Of a stretch of DNA of 64,000 bases, positions 46,457 through 56,024 are shown one piece after another. The notes under the pieces are model-generated. The model ran no database searches. It worked only from the letters and a program-made list of their open reading frames with translations, and was not told the DNA's origin. How positions within the stretch are numbered: position 1 is the stretch's first letter; each line of letters begins with the position of its first letter. The DNA is from Gimesia chilikensis (GTDB lineage Bacteria > Planctomycetota > Planctomycetia > Planctomycetales > Planctomycetaceae), in the NCBI RefSeq assembly GCF_008329715.1, contig NZ_VTSR01000009.1, forward strand, positions 1 to 64,000, written 5' to 3'. A program made the translations under genes and the position numbers.

Positions 46457-47350
46457 ATGAGTCAGCCCCCGTCCTTCAAAGCCATGTGGAGCAGTCTGCA
46501 GGAACAGGTCAACCAGCGTCTGGACGCGGCCCTGGATCCCTCAGCCGACTGCCCACCCATTCTCAAAGAGGCAATGTCTTACAGCCTCTCTGCCGGGGGA
46601 AAACGGCTCCGTCCCATCCTCGTATTGCTCAGCTGTGAAGCCTGCGGCGGAGACCCGGAATCCGCCTTCCCCGCTGCTTGCGCGATCGAAATGGTGCACA
46701 CCTATTCGCTGATCCATGACGACCTCCCCGCCATGGATGCTGATGCCCTCCGTCGGGGCATGCCCACCAGTCACATCAAGTTCGGGGAAGCCAACGCAAT
46801 TCTTGCCGGCGATGCCCTGCTCACTCGGGCGTTTGAACTGCTGGCCAGTGAAATTGAAGTAAAGTCAATTGCAGCAGACTGTTGTGTCGACCTGGCCAAT
46901 GCCGCTGGCGCCGTCGGCATGGTCGGTGGACAGGTCGCGGATCTCGAGTCAGAACACCTGACAGAAGCCACGCTCGAACAGCTGGAAGCCATCCATCGTC
47001 GCAAAACCGGTCGACTGATCTGCAGTGCCCTCACCATGGGGGCCCGCATCGGAGGCGCCGACCCCGAACTACTGCGAAACCTGGAGAGATACGGAACCTG
47101 CATAGGATTGGCATTCCAAATAACTGACGACCTGCTTGATTTAACAGGTGATGAAGAAAAAATGGGAAAAGGCGTGCGAAAAGACGCCGATCACGGTAAA
47201 TTAACTTACCCCTCGCTGATTGGCGTTGAAGATAGTCGCCAACGCGCCCAAAATTTAGTTGAGGAAGCGTGCCTCTCGATCGCCCCACTTGGGAGCCACG
47301 GCCAAAGATTGGAAGAACTGGCCCACTTTATATTAGAACGAGATCACTGA
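46457..47350 (+). CDS. ispA: Polyprenyl (farnesyl/geranylgeranyl) diphosphate synthase
   Basis: A 297-residue class I trans-prenyltransferase. The first aspartate-rich motif is HDDLPAMDADALRRG (Asp88, Asp89) and the second is ITDDLLD; GGKRLRP binds isopentenyl diphosphate. It condenses IPP with DMAPP or GPP, probably to farnesyl diphosphate, but chain length is not assured. The stop overlaps the dxs start by one base (TGATG), so the two are coupled. Confidence 0.92.
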   Translation: MSQPPSFKAMWSSLQEQVNQRLDAALDPSADCPPILKEAMSYSLSAGGKRLRPILVLLSCEACGGDPESAFPAACAIEMVHTYSLIHDDLPAMDADALRRGMPTSHIKFGEANAILAGDALLTRAFELLASEIEVKSIAADCCVDLANAAGAVGMVGGQVADLESEHLTEATLEQLEAIHRRKTGRLICSALTMGARIGGADPELLRNLERYGTCIGLAFQITDDLLDLTGDEEKMGKGVRKDADHGKLTYPSLIGVEDSRQRAQNLVEEACLSIAPLGSHGQRLEELAHFILERDH

Positions 47351-49263
47351 TGAAAATCGAAATTCTTCCCCGGATCAAATCCCCCGTGGATTTGAGAACG
47401 CTTTCCGGGTCTGAACTCGAAACACTGGCAGACGAAATACGTGAAGTTTTGTGTACCGTGGTGGAAGACCGGTCGGCTCACTTTGCCAGTAACCTGGGAG
47501 TTGTCGAACTCTGTATTGCCCTGCACCTTGCGTACGATTTCCGCAAGGATCGTCTTATCTGGGATACCGGGCATCAGATCTACCCACACAAACTGATCAC
47601 CGGCCGCTACGAAGAGATCTCCAGCATCCGCCGCAAAGGGGGCCTGATGGGCTACCCCAACCCGGAAGAGAGTGAATACGACCTCTTCATGACTGGGCAT
47701 GCCGGCGCGAGTGTCTCGACCGTCATGGGCCTCAAAGCAGGCGACGATCTCGCCGGCGAACCGGGACGCAAATCGGTGGCCGTCATCGGCGATGGCGCAC
47801 TCCCTTCGGGCGTGGTCTTCGAAGCGATGAACAACGCCGCCGGCCTCAACCAGGATGTTCTCGTCATCCTGAACGACAATAAAATGGGAATCTGCCCCCG
47901 TGTCGGCGGACTCGCCAAGTACCTGGATAAAGCACGTGTCGCCCCCTTCTATAACGGTCTCAAACGCGATGTCTCCTGGCTGCTGAATAAGCTGCCCGTC
48001 GTCGGCGAGTCAATGGAAAACACACTGGGCAGCTTCAAAGAAGCCGTCAAAGGCTTCCTGCATGGCGGGATGCTCTTCGAGGAAATGGGCTTCCGCTACA
48101 TCGGCCCGGTAGACGGACACGATATTGAATCACTGTCCGGTTACCTGCAGATGATCAAGAACATCAAAGGCCCGGTTCTGCTCCACGTACTGACGGAAAA
48201 AGGGCATGGCTTCGAGCCAGCCACTAACGATCCGGTCTCCTTCCACGCACCGGCTCCGTTTCAGCGGAACGAAGACAACGAAATCGTTCCCATCGAAAAG
48301 CCGGGGGCTGCTAAATCCAAGGCTTATACCGACGTCGTCAGCAATTCGATCTTCCAGGCCATGACCGACAACGAATGCGTTGTCGTGCTCACCGCCGCCA
48401 TGTGTGCCGGCAATAAACTGGGCAAAATTCGTGACGCCTTCCCCGATCGCTTCTTCGATACCGGTATCTGTGAGGCCCACGCGGTCGCATTCGCCGGCGG
48501 GATGGCCAAAGCCGGTCTGCGACCGATCGTCGATATCTACAGCACCTTCCTGCAGCGGAGCTTCGACCACATTTTCCAGGAAGTGGCCCTGCAGAATCTG
48601 CCCGTCACATTCTGTCTGGACCGCGCCGGGATTGCCGGCGAAGATGGCCCGACCCACCATGGTGCCTTCGACAACTCCTACATGCGGTGCTTCCCCAACA
48701 TGGTGCTGATGTCCCCCGGCGATGCCCAGGACGTCGAACGCATGCTGGAATTCTCGCTGACCTTCGATGGCCCGACAGCCATTCGCTACCCCAAAGCAGC
48801 CGCCGATGCGGTGGAACGTCAGGTTGCCCCTGTCGAACTGGGCAAGTCCGAAGTCTATGTCTGGGGCAAAGATGGCATGCTTGTTGCCTTCGGATCCCTG
48901 TTTACCGACTGTGTTCGCGCCGCCGAACAACTGCGGGAAGAGGGGCTCGATGTCGGCGTGATCAACGCCCGCTTCGCCAAACCCCTGGATACCGAGGTCA
49001 TCCATCAGGCCCTGCAGGAATCGGGCTTTGTGATTATCGTTGAAGAAGGTACACTCTGTGGCGGTTTTGGATCCGCTGTGCTGGAATCGGCTAACGAAGC
49101 CGGCATCAACACGCAGCACCTCAGACGTCTGGGTATTCCCGATCGATTTATCGAACACGGTCATCGTGGGGAACTCCTGGCTGATTTGGGACTGGATGTG
49201 GCAGGTATTTCTGCCGCAGCGCGTGAGATGGCTCAGCAGTCCAGATTATTGATCAACGAGTAA
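47350..49263 (+). CDS. dxs: 1-deoxy-D-xylulose-5-phosphate synthase
   Basis: A 637-residue TPP enzyme that joins pyruvate and glyceraldehyde 3-phosphate in the first step of the MEP pathway. WDTGHQIYPHKLITGR, GDGALPSGVVFEAMNNA and ILNDNKMGI (thiamine diphosphate and metal site), then DRAGIAGEDGPTHHGAFD in the second domain, are all family motifs. Length is normal. The ATG overlaps the ispA stop by one base; a longer frame overlaps ispA and was rejected. Confidence 0.96.
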   Translation: MKIEILPRIKSPVDLRTLSGSELETLADEIREVLCTVVEDRSAHFASNLGVVELCIALHLAYDFRKDRLIWDTGHQIYPHKLITGRYEEISSIRRKGGLMGYPNPEESEYDLFMTGHAGASVSTVMGLKAGDDLAGEPGRKSVAVIGDGALPSGVVFEAMNNAAGLNQDVLVILNDNKMGICPRVGGLAKYLDKARVAPFYNGLKRDVSWLLNKLPVVGESMENTLGSFKEAVKGFLHGGMLFEEMGFRYIGPVDGHDIESLSGYLQMIKNIKGPVLLHVLTEKGHGFEPATNDPVSFHAPAPFQRNEDNEIVPIEKPGAAKSKAYTDVVSNSIFQAMTDNECVVVLTAAMCAGNKLGKIRDAFPDRFFDTGICEAHAVAFAGGMAKAGLRPIVDIYSTFLQRSFDHIFQEVALQNLPVTFCLDRAGIAGEDGPTHHGAFDNSYMRCFPNMVLMSPGDAQDVERMLEFSLTFDGPTAIRYPKAAADAVERQVAPVELGKSEVYVWGKDGMLVAFGSLFTDCVRAAEQLREEGLDVGVINARFAKPLDTEVIHQALQESGFVIIVEEGTLCGGFGSAVLESANEAGINTQHLRRLGIPDRFIEHGHRGELLADLGLDVAGISAAAREMAQQSRLLINE

Positions 49264-49320
49264 ACAAATCGGCTTTCCTTCTCCAATCAGTATGGACGCT
49301 TGATTTACGGAGCCTTCCGC

Positions 49321-50727
49321 ATGTCGTCATTGAATGCAGCCCTGCCCTCATCCATCGTGAAGTTCTTCTGCCTCGGTCTGACAACAGCCTGCCTGCTGTT
49401 CTCGGCCCAGGCGGTCTCCGCGGAAACCTATGAGCTCCAGGAGTCGGCCCAGACTCCGCGGACCTTCAAAGTCAACTCCACGATCAAAGTCAAAGGTCAG
49501 CTGGAAACCGCAGTCAACGCTGCCAAGGCCCGTTCGCTCGAACTGGATGTGGATGGAAAGCTCGAATACCTCGAACAACGTCTACCCGGCACCGGTCGCG
49601 ATGCCGAAGCCTTCCGCTCGGTTCGCTTCTACGAAACTGCGACAGCCACCATCGACGTTCAGGGACAGAAAACCTTCGCCCGCGGCAGTGATCGGCATCG
49701 TCTGATTGTTGCTGAGGGTCAAACAGAAGGCCTCTCCCTGCATTCGCCGAACAGCAACCTGCTCCCCTCGGAAGTCGAACTGCTCAATTCCCCCGGCGAC
49801 TCCCTGCCCGTCCTCGCCCTGCTGCCTCAGTCGGAAGTGGAAGTCGGCGAAGTCTGGACTCCCGATCGCTGGGTTCTGCAGTCACTGACCGGACTGGAAG
49901 CCGTATTGAAATCAGAACTCACCTGCCAGCTCGATTCCGTCGCCGACGATATCGCCACGATCACCTTTAAAGGCAAGATCGAAGGCGCGACCGTAGGTGC
50001 CCAGACTGAGATCGATGTGAAAGGGAAATTTCAGTTTCGCACTGACGAAAATTTCATCAGTCACCTGGAACTGGAGCAGACGGAAAAACGCTCGGTCGGT
50101 TCCGTCAGCCCGGGGATGAAAGTCACCGCGAACGTCAACTGGGACCGCAGCCTGGCAGCCAGCCCGGGAGAACTCACCGAAGAAGTCGTGGCCTCGATCC
50201 CTCTCGAAACCAGTCCCGAATCCAAATACCTGAGTTTTGAAACGCCCTGGAACGTACGACTGCTGCTCCCCCGCGACTGGTATGTGTTTCACCAGACAGG
50301 ACAGGTCGCCGTTCTGCGACTGCTCGACAAAGGCAGCCTCATCGCACAGGCCAACATCTCCAAGATCCCGTCCGTCAAAGCAGGCGAACATACTTCCGAG
50401 CAACAGTTCCATCAGGACATCCGCACTTCGCTGGGCGATAAACTGATCGAAATCCTCAAAGCGGAAAATCTGAAGACCGACGACGGTCGTTACATTCATC
50501 GTGTCACGGTCGCCGGCAAAGCCAATAACGTCCCCGTGCACTGGATCTATTACCTCTGTGCAGATCCCTCAGGACGTCAGATTTCGTTCGTCTTCACCGT
50601 CGATCAGAAACTGCTGGGAGAACTCAAAGACCGGGACGCGGATATCGTCCTGAGCCTCCAGTTCCTCGATCCCCAGGCGCCCCCCCGACAGGCAGGCCCC
50701 GCTGAAGAGAACAGCGAACTCAAATAG
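49321..50727 (+). CDS. Secreted protein, function unknown
   Basis: A 468-residue protein with a signal peptide ending near SAQAVSA. The mature part is mostly beta-strand (LELDVDGKLEYLEQRL, ITFKGKIEGATVGAQTEIDVKG). A C-terminal region (FETPWNVRLLLPRDWYVFHQTGQVA) reads like a lipid- or protein-binding fold. No family was recognised. GGAG eight bases before the ATG sets the start. It follows dxs by 57 bases on the same strand and may be co-transcribed. Confidence 0.7.
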   Translation: MSSLNAALPSSIVKFFCLGLTTACLLFSAQAVSAETYELQESAQTPRTFKVNSTIKVKGQLETAVNAAKARSLELDVDGKLEYLEQRLPGTGRDAEAFRSVRFYETATATIDVQGQKTFARGSDRHRLIVAEGQTEGLSLHSPNSNLLPSEVELLNSPGDSLPVLALLPQSEVEVGEVWTPDRWVLQSLTGLEAVLKSELTCQLDSVADDIATITFKGKIEGATVGAQTEIDVKGKFQFRTDENFISHLELEQTEKRSVGSVSPGMKVTANVNWDRSLAASPGELTEEVVASIPLETSPESKYLSFETPWNVRLLLPRDWYVFHQTGQVAVLRLLDKGSLIAQANISKIPSVKAGEHTSEQQFHQDIRTSLGDKLIEILKAENLKTDDGRYIHRVTVAGKANNVPVHWIYYLCADPSGRQISFVFTVDQKLLGELKDRDADIVLSLQFLDPQAPPRQAGPAEENSELK

Positions 50728-50971
50728 AATCACGGCGAACGGGAGCATCGTTCATCCAGCTCCCGCTGCACAAATCACCCGATAACCGGCACAACCCGCG
50801 CCACCCCACCGCGGGATTTCGGATCGGGTAAGCTTTGTCGGCAACATCCCTCCATTCTGCGCGGTAAGCTTCAGGTGTACGACGATCAACCGGGCCGGTT
50901 CGCCGCACGTGTGAGTACGTTGATTCTCATCCTTTGAAACTCTGTTTTCCTTCCTGATCGAGAAGTGAAGC

Positions 50972-51907
50972 ATGACCGCGATCCCTTTAGCCAGCCTGTT
51001 CTCTCTGTCGTCAGATATCCTGATTTGCTTCGGTGTCGGTCTATTGATTGCCGTCAGTCTGGGCTTCGTCGCCGGCTATCTGCTGGGCAAAGGGAGCACC
51101 GACCGCGACTTCCGTCGCGCGAAAAAACATCTTCAGAACTGCTACCAGCACGTACAAAAGTCTTTGGAAACCGCCTACGCAGCCTGTGCCCTGCTTGAGA
51201 AATATCCAGGTCCCATCCTGACTCGCGAACAGTCTGCCGAACTGAATCAGAAGCGTTCCAGACTGCTCGACCTGGTCGGTCGCCTCGTCGAACGCAAAAC
51301 ACCCGATCCGGCAGCAGAATCAGCGTCTCCCAAAACAGACAGGAAAAAGCTGCAGGAATTTCCTGCGATGCAATGGGCACTCCAGCCCGAACAGACTCAC
51401 ATCAAGCTCCCGGACGCGTCCGCCTTTGAAGCGAACCTGGAAATGATGCTGCTCGCGGGAACGGAAACCGAACAAAACAGCGGCCTGCTACTGGTACAGA
51501 TGAATCAACACGAACAGCTCAAAGACCGCTTCGGCCTGATGGCGCCTGCCAAGTTCATGAAGACACTCTCTCGCCTGGTCCTGCATAAAATCCGGGACGA
51601 GGATGTGATCTGTGTCTGGAAATCAGATACCCTGGCAATCCTCTTTCCGGGACTGACCGTCTCAGAAGGACAGGCCTGTTCCGAACTCATCCGCGATGCT
51701 ATCCGCCATCACCACTTCCGTCTGGAAACCAGCAGCCCGGAAGTCGTGGTCACTGCCAGCCTGGCTTACATCACCTGCGTACCCGGCGATTCAGCAGAGC
51801 TGGCCCTCGAACGGGGTGCCCATGCTCTGACTCAATCTCAGAAACAGGGGCGCAACCAGTTGATCATTCAGGACAGCCACTCTTACGAACACAAGCGGGC
51901 CATGTGA
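50972..51907 (+). CDS. Membrane-anchored degenerate GGDEF-domain protein
   Basis: A 311-residue protein. An N-terminal helix (ILICFGVGLLIAVSLGFVAGYLLG) anchors it, a helical linker follows, and residues about 140-300 have the GGDEF fold (ASAFEANLEMMLL, LLLVQMNQHEQLKDRFG, VICVWKSDTLAILFPG, SLAYITCVPGDSAELALERGAHAL). The signature GG[DE]EF is replaced by KSDTL, so diguanylate cyclase activity is unlikely. It may bind GTP, c-di-GMP or a protein partner. It converges with the cytochrome fusion gene, nine bases apart. Confidence 0.8.
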   Translation: MTAIPLASLFSLSSDILICFGVGLLIAVSLGFVAGYLLGKGSTDRDFRRAKKHLQNCYQHVQKSLETAYAACALLEKYPGPILTREQSAELNQKRSRLLDLVGRLVERKTPDPAAESASPKTDRKKLQEFPAMQWALQPEQTHIKLPDASAFEANLEMMLLAGTETEQNSGLLLVQMNQHEQLKDRFGLMAPAKFMKTLSRLVLHKIRDEDVICVWKSDTLAILFPGLTVSEGQACSELIRDAIRHHHFRLETSSPEVVVTASLAYITCVPGDSAELALERGAHALTQSQKQGRNQLIIQDSHSYEHKRAM

Positions 51908-51916
51908 TCTACTTCG

Positions 51917-54250
51917 CTACTGCGCAGCTTCGTCGTTCGTCGCTTCCATTTCACTGATCCACTGCCGGATCAGTTCAACCGCTTCCTGATGCACAATCCG
52001 GTTCCCAATGTTAGGCATGCGTGCAGCCAGATCGTTTGACTGCAGACGATGCATCAGAATCGATTTCTCCGGCGCACCGGGAACGATGTCATAACTGCGT
52101 CCACCGGAACCCCGTCCGGCTGCCACAGGCGTTTTCCAGACACCGATTTTCGCGGGATCCTGTTGCAGGTACCGCAGATCGAGCCCCGTGGTCCGTGCAT
52201 TTCCACCGGGACTGTGACAGTGTCCGCAATTCACTGAGAGATACGACCGCACCCGCTCGTTGACATTACCCGAGTGGGCATCAGCAAAAGCCGGCAGCCG
52301 CTCAATCGCATCAGGCTCCGGGCAATCCTTGATCAGGTCATTGCGTTTCAGGTAGGCCAGCTGATTCTCTGCCCCGGAGGCATAGTCGAACATCCGGTTC
52401 AGGTTCGCAGCCGTCGGTCCGATGGGGACGTACTTATCGTGGTGACTGTGACAACTCAGACACTGATTCGCATTCGGCACCAGATGCCGCGTCGAACGTG
52501 GCTGGCCGTCTGCATGAATCCAGTCGACTTCGACCTCTCCCCCTCCCAGACTTAACTCGGCATCCGTCTGCTCCTCATTCCAGATATAGGAGTAACCATA
52601 CCAGCCCGTCGGTTCCAGAAACTCGACTCGCGTTTCCAGCAGTCGTTCTCCCGTCTGCGAATCGCGCATGTCTTTGGGATAGGCAAACGTCTTGATCAGC
52701 ATCGTGCCCACTGGAAACTCAAGCACCCCCGACTGCTGATAACTGATCTGCTTCCCCGGCGGGAGTCGGATAAACCGGTGCTTGGAAGTGTAATCGGTAA
52801 ACAGAGTCGTGATTAAGTCGTAAGGAATCACACCGGCAGCCGGCTGCTGATCGGCTCCATTTCCTTTGAACAGTTTCAATTCAGAAAGCTTGCGGGGTGC
52901 ATCGTAATACACGTTCAAAGTAGTGTTCTGCGAAAGATTGGGAGCCCCATGAGGCTTGAGTTTGACCGGCTGCAATGACTCTTGATTGCCTTCATACGGT
53001 GCCAGATCTCCACTCGGACGGTATTTGCCTGTCGCAATATTCGCGGGCGTCAGATTACTGAAATCGATATTCAGAAATCCAACCTCTCCGTTGTTAGCCA
53101 GTGTGAGGCTTTTCGTTTTCGCTGCCTGCTTCCCCTTCTTTTGACTAGGCGCCATAACACCGTCATAGACAATCGCGGGCAGAGGAGTCCCCACGATCGA
53201 TTTCAGCAGCAGTCCCAACTCGCCATCCGGATCGGTGCCTCCCCCTTTAATCGTGTTGTCGTGAATATAAACCTGCTCCGGAAACGGATCGTAATGCGGA
53301 TCTTTCAGCTTCTTGCCATAGATCAGAAAACTGACGACCGACACACTGAAGGAGCGATTGTCTTCAATGCGATTCTCAAACACTTCAACCTCGTCGGTCG
53401 CCATGATCAGCACCCCCGACCCCGCGGGCACGGAAGCCACCATGTTCCCTTTCGGGGCGAAGTTGGCCAGATTATTCTTAAAAATATGATTCCGAAACGC
53501 CCGCACATGACGTCCGTTCTTCTGGGGCAGTCCCGGCAGATCGAATACAAGCAGACCGCCGGTATTATTCGTGACCACATTATCATACACGTCGGCGTTG
53601 ATCGTATTCTCGATTTCAATCCCCGCCACATTCGCTTCCGCGCGGGAACCGCGTACGACCACATCGGTCGACTGCCCCACATAGATCCCTGCATCCGCGG
53701 CTCCAATCGCGATACAGTTCTCGATTAACACGTTCCTGCACTGAACCGGGTAGAGGCCGTACGCACCATTGGTTGTTTTCGGTCCGTCGGTCCACTCGGT
53801 ACGCACCCCGCGAAAGGTTACGTTCTCCGCCCCCAGGACTTTGATCGCATTATGGCTCGTATCTTCGACGGCAAAATTTTCCAGCACCAGGTTATCGCCG
53901 CTGGCCAGCAATCCAAAACTGCCGTCCCGCTGGTTTTTGAATGAGAGAATCGTCTTATCCTGGCCCGCCCCCCGGATTGTGACATTATCCGTCACCAGGT
54001 TCAGTCCCGAATGCAGATGGTAGGTCCCCGCTTTCAGCTCCAGGATATCTCCCGGCACCGCTTCGATCAGGCGTTCCTGGAATTCAAACTGAAACTCAGG
54101 CCCCGGACTGAACGTGTATGTGGCCGGTTTGAGCTCTCTCGGCGCGGCCGCATGTGTAGAAGAGACTGTGGTCAGGCAGACCAGACCGGTCCACAGACAC
54201 AACAGCATGATAGAGTGAACTCGAGTGCCCGGGCGAGAAAGCATATTCAT
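51917..54250 (-). CDS. Fusion of a parallel beta-helix protein and an SO2930-type diheme cytochrome c
   Basis: A 777-residue exported protein. After a signal peptide, residues about 40-400 form right-handed beta-helix turns (NVTIRGAGQDKTILSF, NVTFRGVRTEW, DVVVRGSRAEANVAGIEIEN, HDNTIKGGG). From about 420 it is a cytochrome-containing domain with two heme c sites, CLSCH (597-601) and CGHCH (675-679), and Met745 in ARMPNIGN as a possible axial ligand. In some bacteria these two parts are adjacent genes, and fused forms are known (TIGR03805/TIGR03806). Function unknown. Start ATG is 34 bases after the aldehyde dehydrogenase stop. Confidence 0.88.
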   Translation of the reverse strand: MNMLSRPGTRVHSIMLLCLWTGLVCLTTVSSTHAAAPRELKPATYTFSPGPEFQFEFQERLIEAVPGDILELKAGTYHLHSGLNLVTDNVTIRGAGQDKTILSFKNQRDGSFGLLASGDNLVLENFAVEDTSHNAIKVLGAENVTFRGVRTEWTDGPKTTNGAYGLYPVQCRNVLIENCIAIGAADAGIYVGQSTDVVVRGSRAEANVAGIEIENTINADVYDNVVTNNTGGLLVFDLPGLPQKNGRHVRAFRNHIFKNNLANFAPKGNMVASVPAGSGVLIMATDEVEVFENRIEDNRSFSVSVVSFLIYGKKLKDPHYDPFPEQVYIHDNTIKGGGTDPDGELGLLLKSIVGTPLPAIVYDGVMAPSQKKGKQAAKTKSLTLANNGEVGFLNIDFSNLTPANIATGKYRPSGDLAPYEGNQESLQPVKLKPHGAPNLSQNTTLNVYYDAPRKLSELKLFKGNGADQQPAAGVIPYDLITTLFTDYTSKHRFIRLPPGKQISYQQSGVLEFPVGTMLIKTFAYPKDMRDSQTGERLLETRVEFLEPTGWYGYSYIWNEEQTDAELSLGGGEVEVDWIHADGQPRSTRHLVPNANQCLSCHSHHDKYVPIGPTAANLNRMFDYASGAENQLAYLKRNDLIKDCPEPDAIERLPAFADAHSGNVNERVRSYLSVNCGHCHSPGGNARTTGLDLRYLQQDPAKIGVWKTPVAAGRGSGGRSYDIVPGAPEKSILMHRLQSNDLAARMPNIGNRIVHQEAVELIRQWISEMEATNDEAAQ

Positions 54251-54283
54251 GGAAATCAACCTGCATCGAAGAGAAAAATAGAA

Positions 54284-55960
54284 CTAAGGCTTCACCACAG
54301 AAAGCCCGACCTTCATCAAACCACCCAGCGAAGGTCGGGTATATAAATCAAACAATCGCCAGCCCACCGCTTCCGGATGGGGATGCGAAGCAAACCAGAC
54401 CGGATGCGGAATCAAAGTCAGCGGCCCAAACAGAACCGTTTTTTCCACACCGGCCAGGAAGTAGGTGTTGTGTACATTTCCGATCCCGCTGGCGACATCC
54501 CGCAGGTCGGCTCCAGTAGCCCCACCCCAGGGGGTTGTCATGAACGCATAATTCAATGCCGGCCAGTGGTTGATCGCAACCGCGCCGTAATTCAACCGGG
54601 CAATTGCCTGCTCCAGTTGATCTGCCTGCTGTTTGCGAAACCGGTCCGGTACCGTAATCGTAGCACAGAGCGTCCCCCAGACATCCTCGTTCACAAACGA
54701 AACGGCACGTTCCAGAAATTCAGCCGCCGAATCCCCACCGAGAGCCGTCTCCGTACAGACGCAGACAAACGACTCTTCCTGAAACAGCTGAGGCGATTCA
54801 CGGGGATCCGCATCCCGCATCAGTTTCCAGGGTAGATAATCTTCATCGGGAGGCAACTCACCGGCAAAGCGGGCCCAGCGATCTGCCGCTCCCGGATAAT
54901 AGGCATAGCGGGGCGGTATCTGTGACAGCCGTTCTTCAACTAGTGATAGAAAACGGTCGCGCTGTTTCCAATGAGCCGCAGTGACGATCAGTTTGGTGGC
55001 CAGGCAGTTGAACGAAGCATTATTCACAATCGAGGCGACCACGTTTTCCGCCTGGAACCGCAGCTGTTTTTCAGAATACTCGCCGGGAACCACAATCCAC
55101 GACGAGACATTTCCCAGTTCACTGGTAATAGGCACTTGGAGACGCGGCTGATTCTCTTCCTTCCGCGTACTGCGTTCGTCAGCAGTCGCGCCCCAGACAA
55201 TCGCATCGTGCGTCTGCGTCGAACCGGTAATATGGATTCGCTCGAACACCGGCTGCTCGACCAGTGACGCGCCGGTGCTGCTGTCACCACAGACAATCCG
55301 CAAGAGCCCCGCAGCGATCAACGGTTGAAAGGCCTGCTCAAACACCGGCTGTAAATACTCATTGACCGGATTCATTTTCAACAGAACCCGTTCTCCATCC
55401 TGCAGGATCTTCGTCAATACATCCGTCGCAGGAATCGCAGAAACATTTCCCGCCCCCAGCACCAGGGTCAAAGGCAGAGCATGTTTCTCCAAAACAGACA
55501 GATCGAACAGCCCACTATTTGCGTCAGTGCGATTTAACCAGGCTTCTGCTTTCAATCCGTAAAAGACCAGTGAATCATAAATGCCGGACGCTGGAAACAC
55601 GGGGACACGAGTCAGCCCCGTCTTCGACTCTAGCGGCGTTCCCGGCAGTGGTGGTGCTCCCGTCCGTGCGATGGACTCGAAGCTCAAGAGCAGGACCTGC
55701 AGGTAACGGGCCACCGAGACCGGTCCCGCCAGCACTTCCTCTGCACGAACCGGGCTCGCTCCAGGAATCCGTTTGGCCCGGCAGGACAGTTCCACCCACT
55801 CCTGCGCTACCGTTGACAGGCATGAAAGGCATTCACGTGTCAACCGCATCCGCTCCTCCAGCGGGAGCGAGCGTGGGGAATCGCCTGTCGTCAGATCCAG
55901 CAGCGCCTGCGCAACCGCAGGCGCTGCTTCGTCAGAGACGTGTGGTTGTTGCTGAATCAT
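54284..55960 (-). CDS. Aldehyde dehydrogenase-family protein
   Basis: A 558-residue ALDH-like enzyme. VLGAGNVSAIPATDVLTKI is the cofactor-binding segment, ITSELGNVSSWIVV holds the general-base glutamate, and NNASFNCLATKLIV the catalytic cysteine. It should oxidise an aldehyde with NAD(P)+ in the cytoplasm; substrate unknown. The start at MIQQQPHVS was chosen for AGGGAG just upstream; a longer frame runs into the DUF1559 gene. It sits 65 bases after that gene and 34 bases before the cytochrome fusion. Confidence 0.85.
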   Translation of the reverse strand: MIQQQPHVSDEAAPAVAQALLDLTTGDSPRSLPLEERMRLTRECLSCLSTVAQEWVELSCRAKRIPGASPVRAEEVLAGPVSVARYLQVLLLSFESIARTGAPPLPGTPLESKTGLTRVPVFPASGIYDSLVFYGLKAEAWLNRTDANSGLFDLSVLEKHALPLTLVLGAGNVSAIPATDVLTKILQDGERVLLKMNPVNEYLQPVFEQAFQPLIAAGLLRIVCGDSSTGASLVEQPVFERIHITGSTQTHDAIVWGATADERSTRKEENQPRLQVPITSELGNVSSWIVVPGEYSEKQLRFQAENVVASIVNNASFNCLATKLIVTAAHWKQRDRFLSLVEERLSQIPPRYAYYPGAADRWARFAGELPPDEDYLPWKLMRDADPRESPQLFQEESFVCVCTETALGGDSAAEFLERAVSFVNEDVWGTLCATITVPDRFRKQQADQLEQAIARLNYGAVAINHWPALNYAFMTTPWGGATGADLRDVASGIGNVHNTYFLAGVEKTVLFGPLTLIPHPVWFASHPHPEAVGWRLFDLYTRPSLGGLMKVGLSVVKP

Positions 55961-56024
55961 AATCTCCCTGACAGAGCGCTGGGTATCAGTGACCGATTCA
56001 TTTTTCTCAAACCATTCCTGTGAC

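Noticed and set aside
48130..49164. 344-codon minus-strand frame
   Set aside because: Antisense to dxs, with no recognisable domain.
50728..50971. Hairpins upstream of the degenerate GGDEF gene as a c-di-GMP riboswitch
   Set aside because: Some GC inverted repeats are present, but no conserved riboswitch core was visible.
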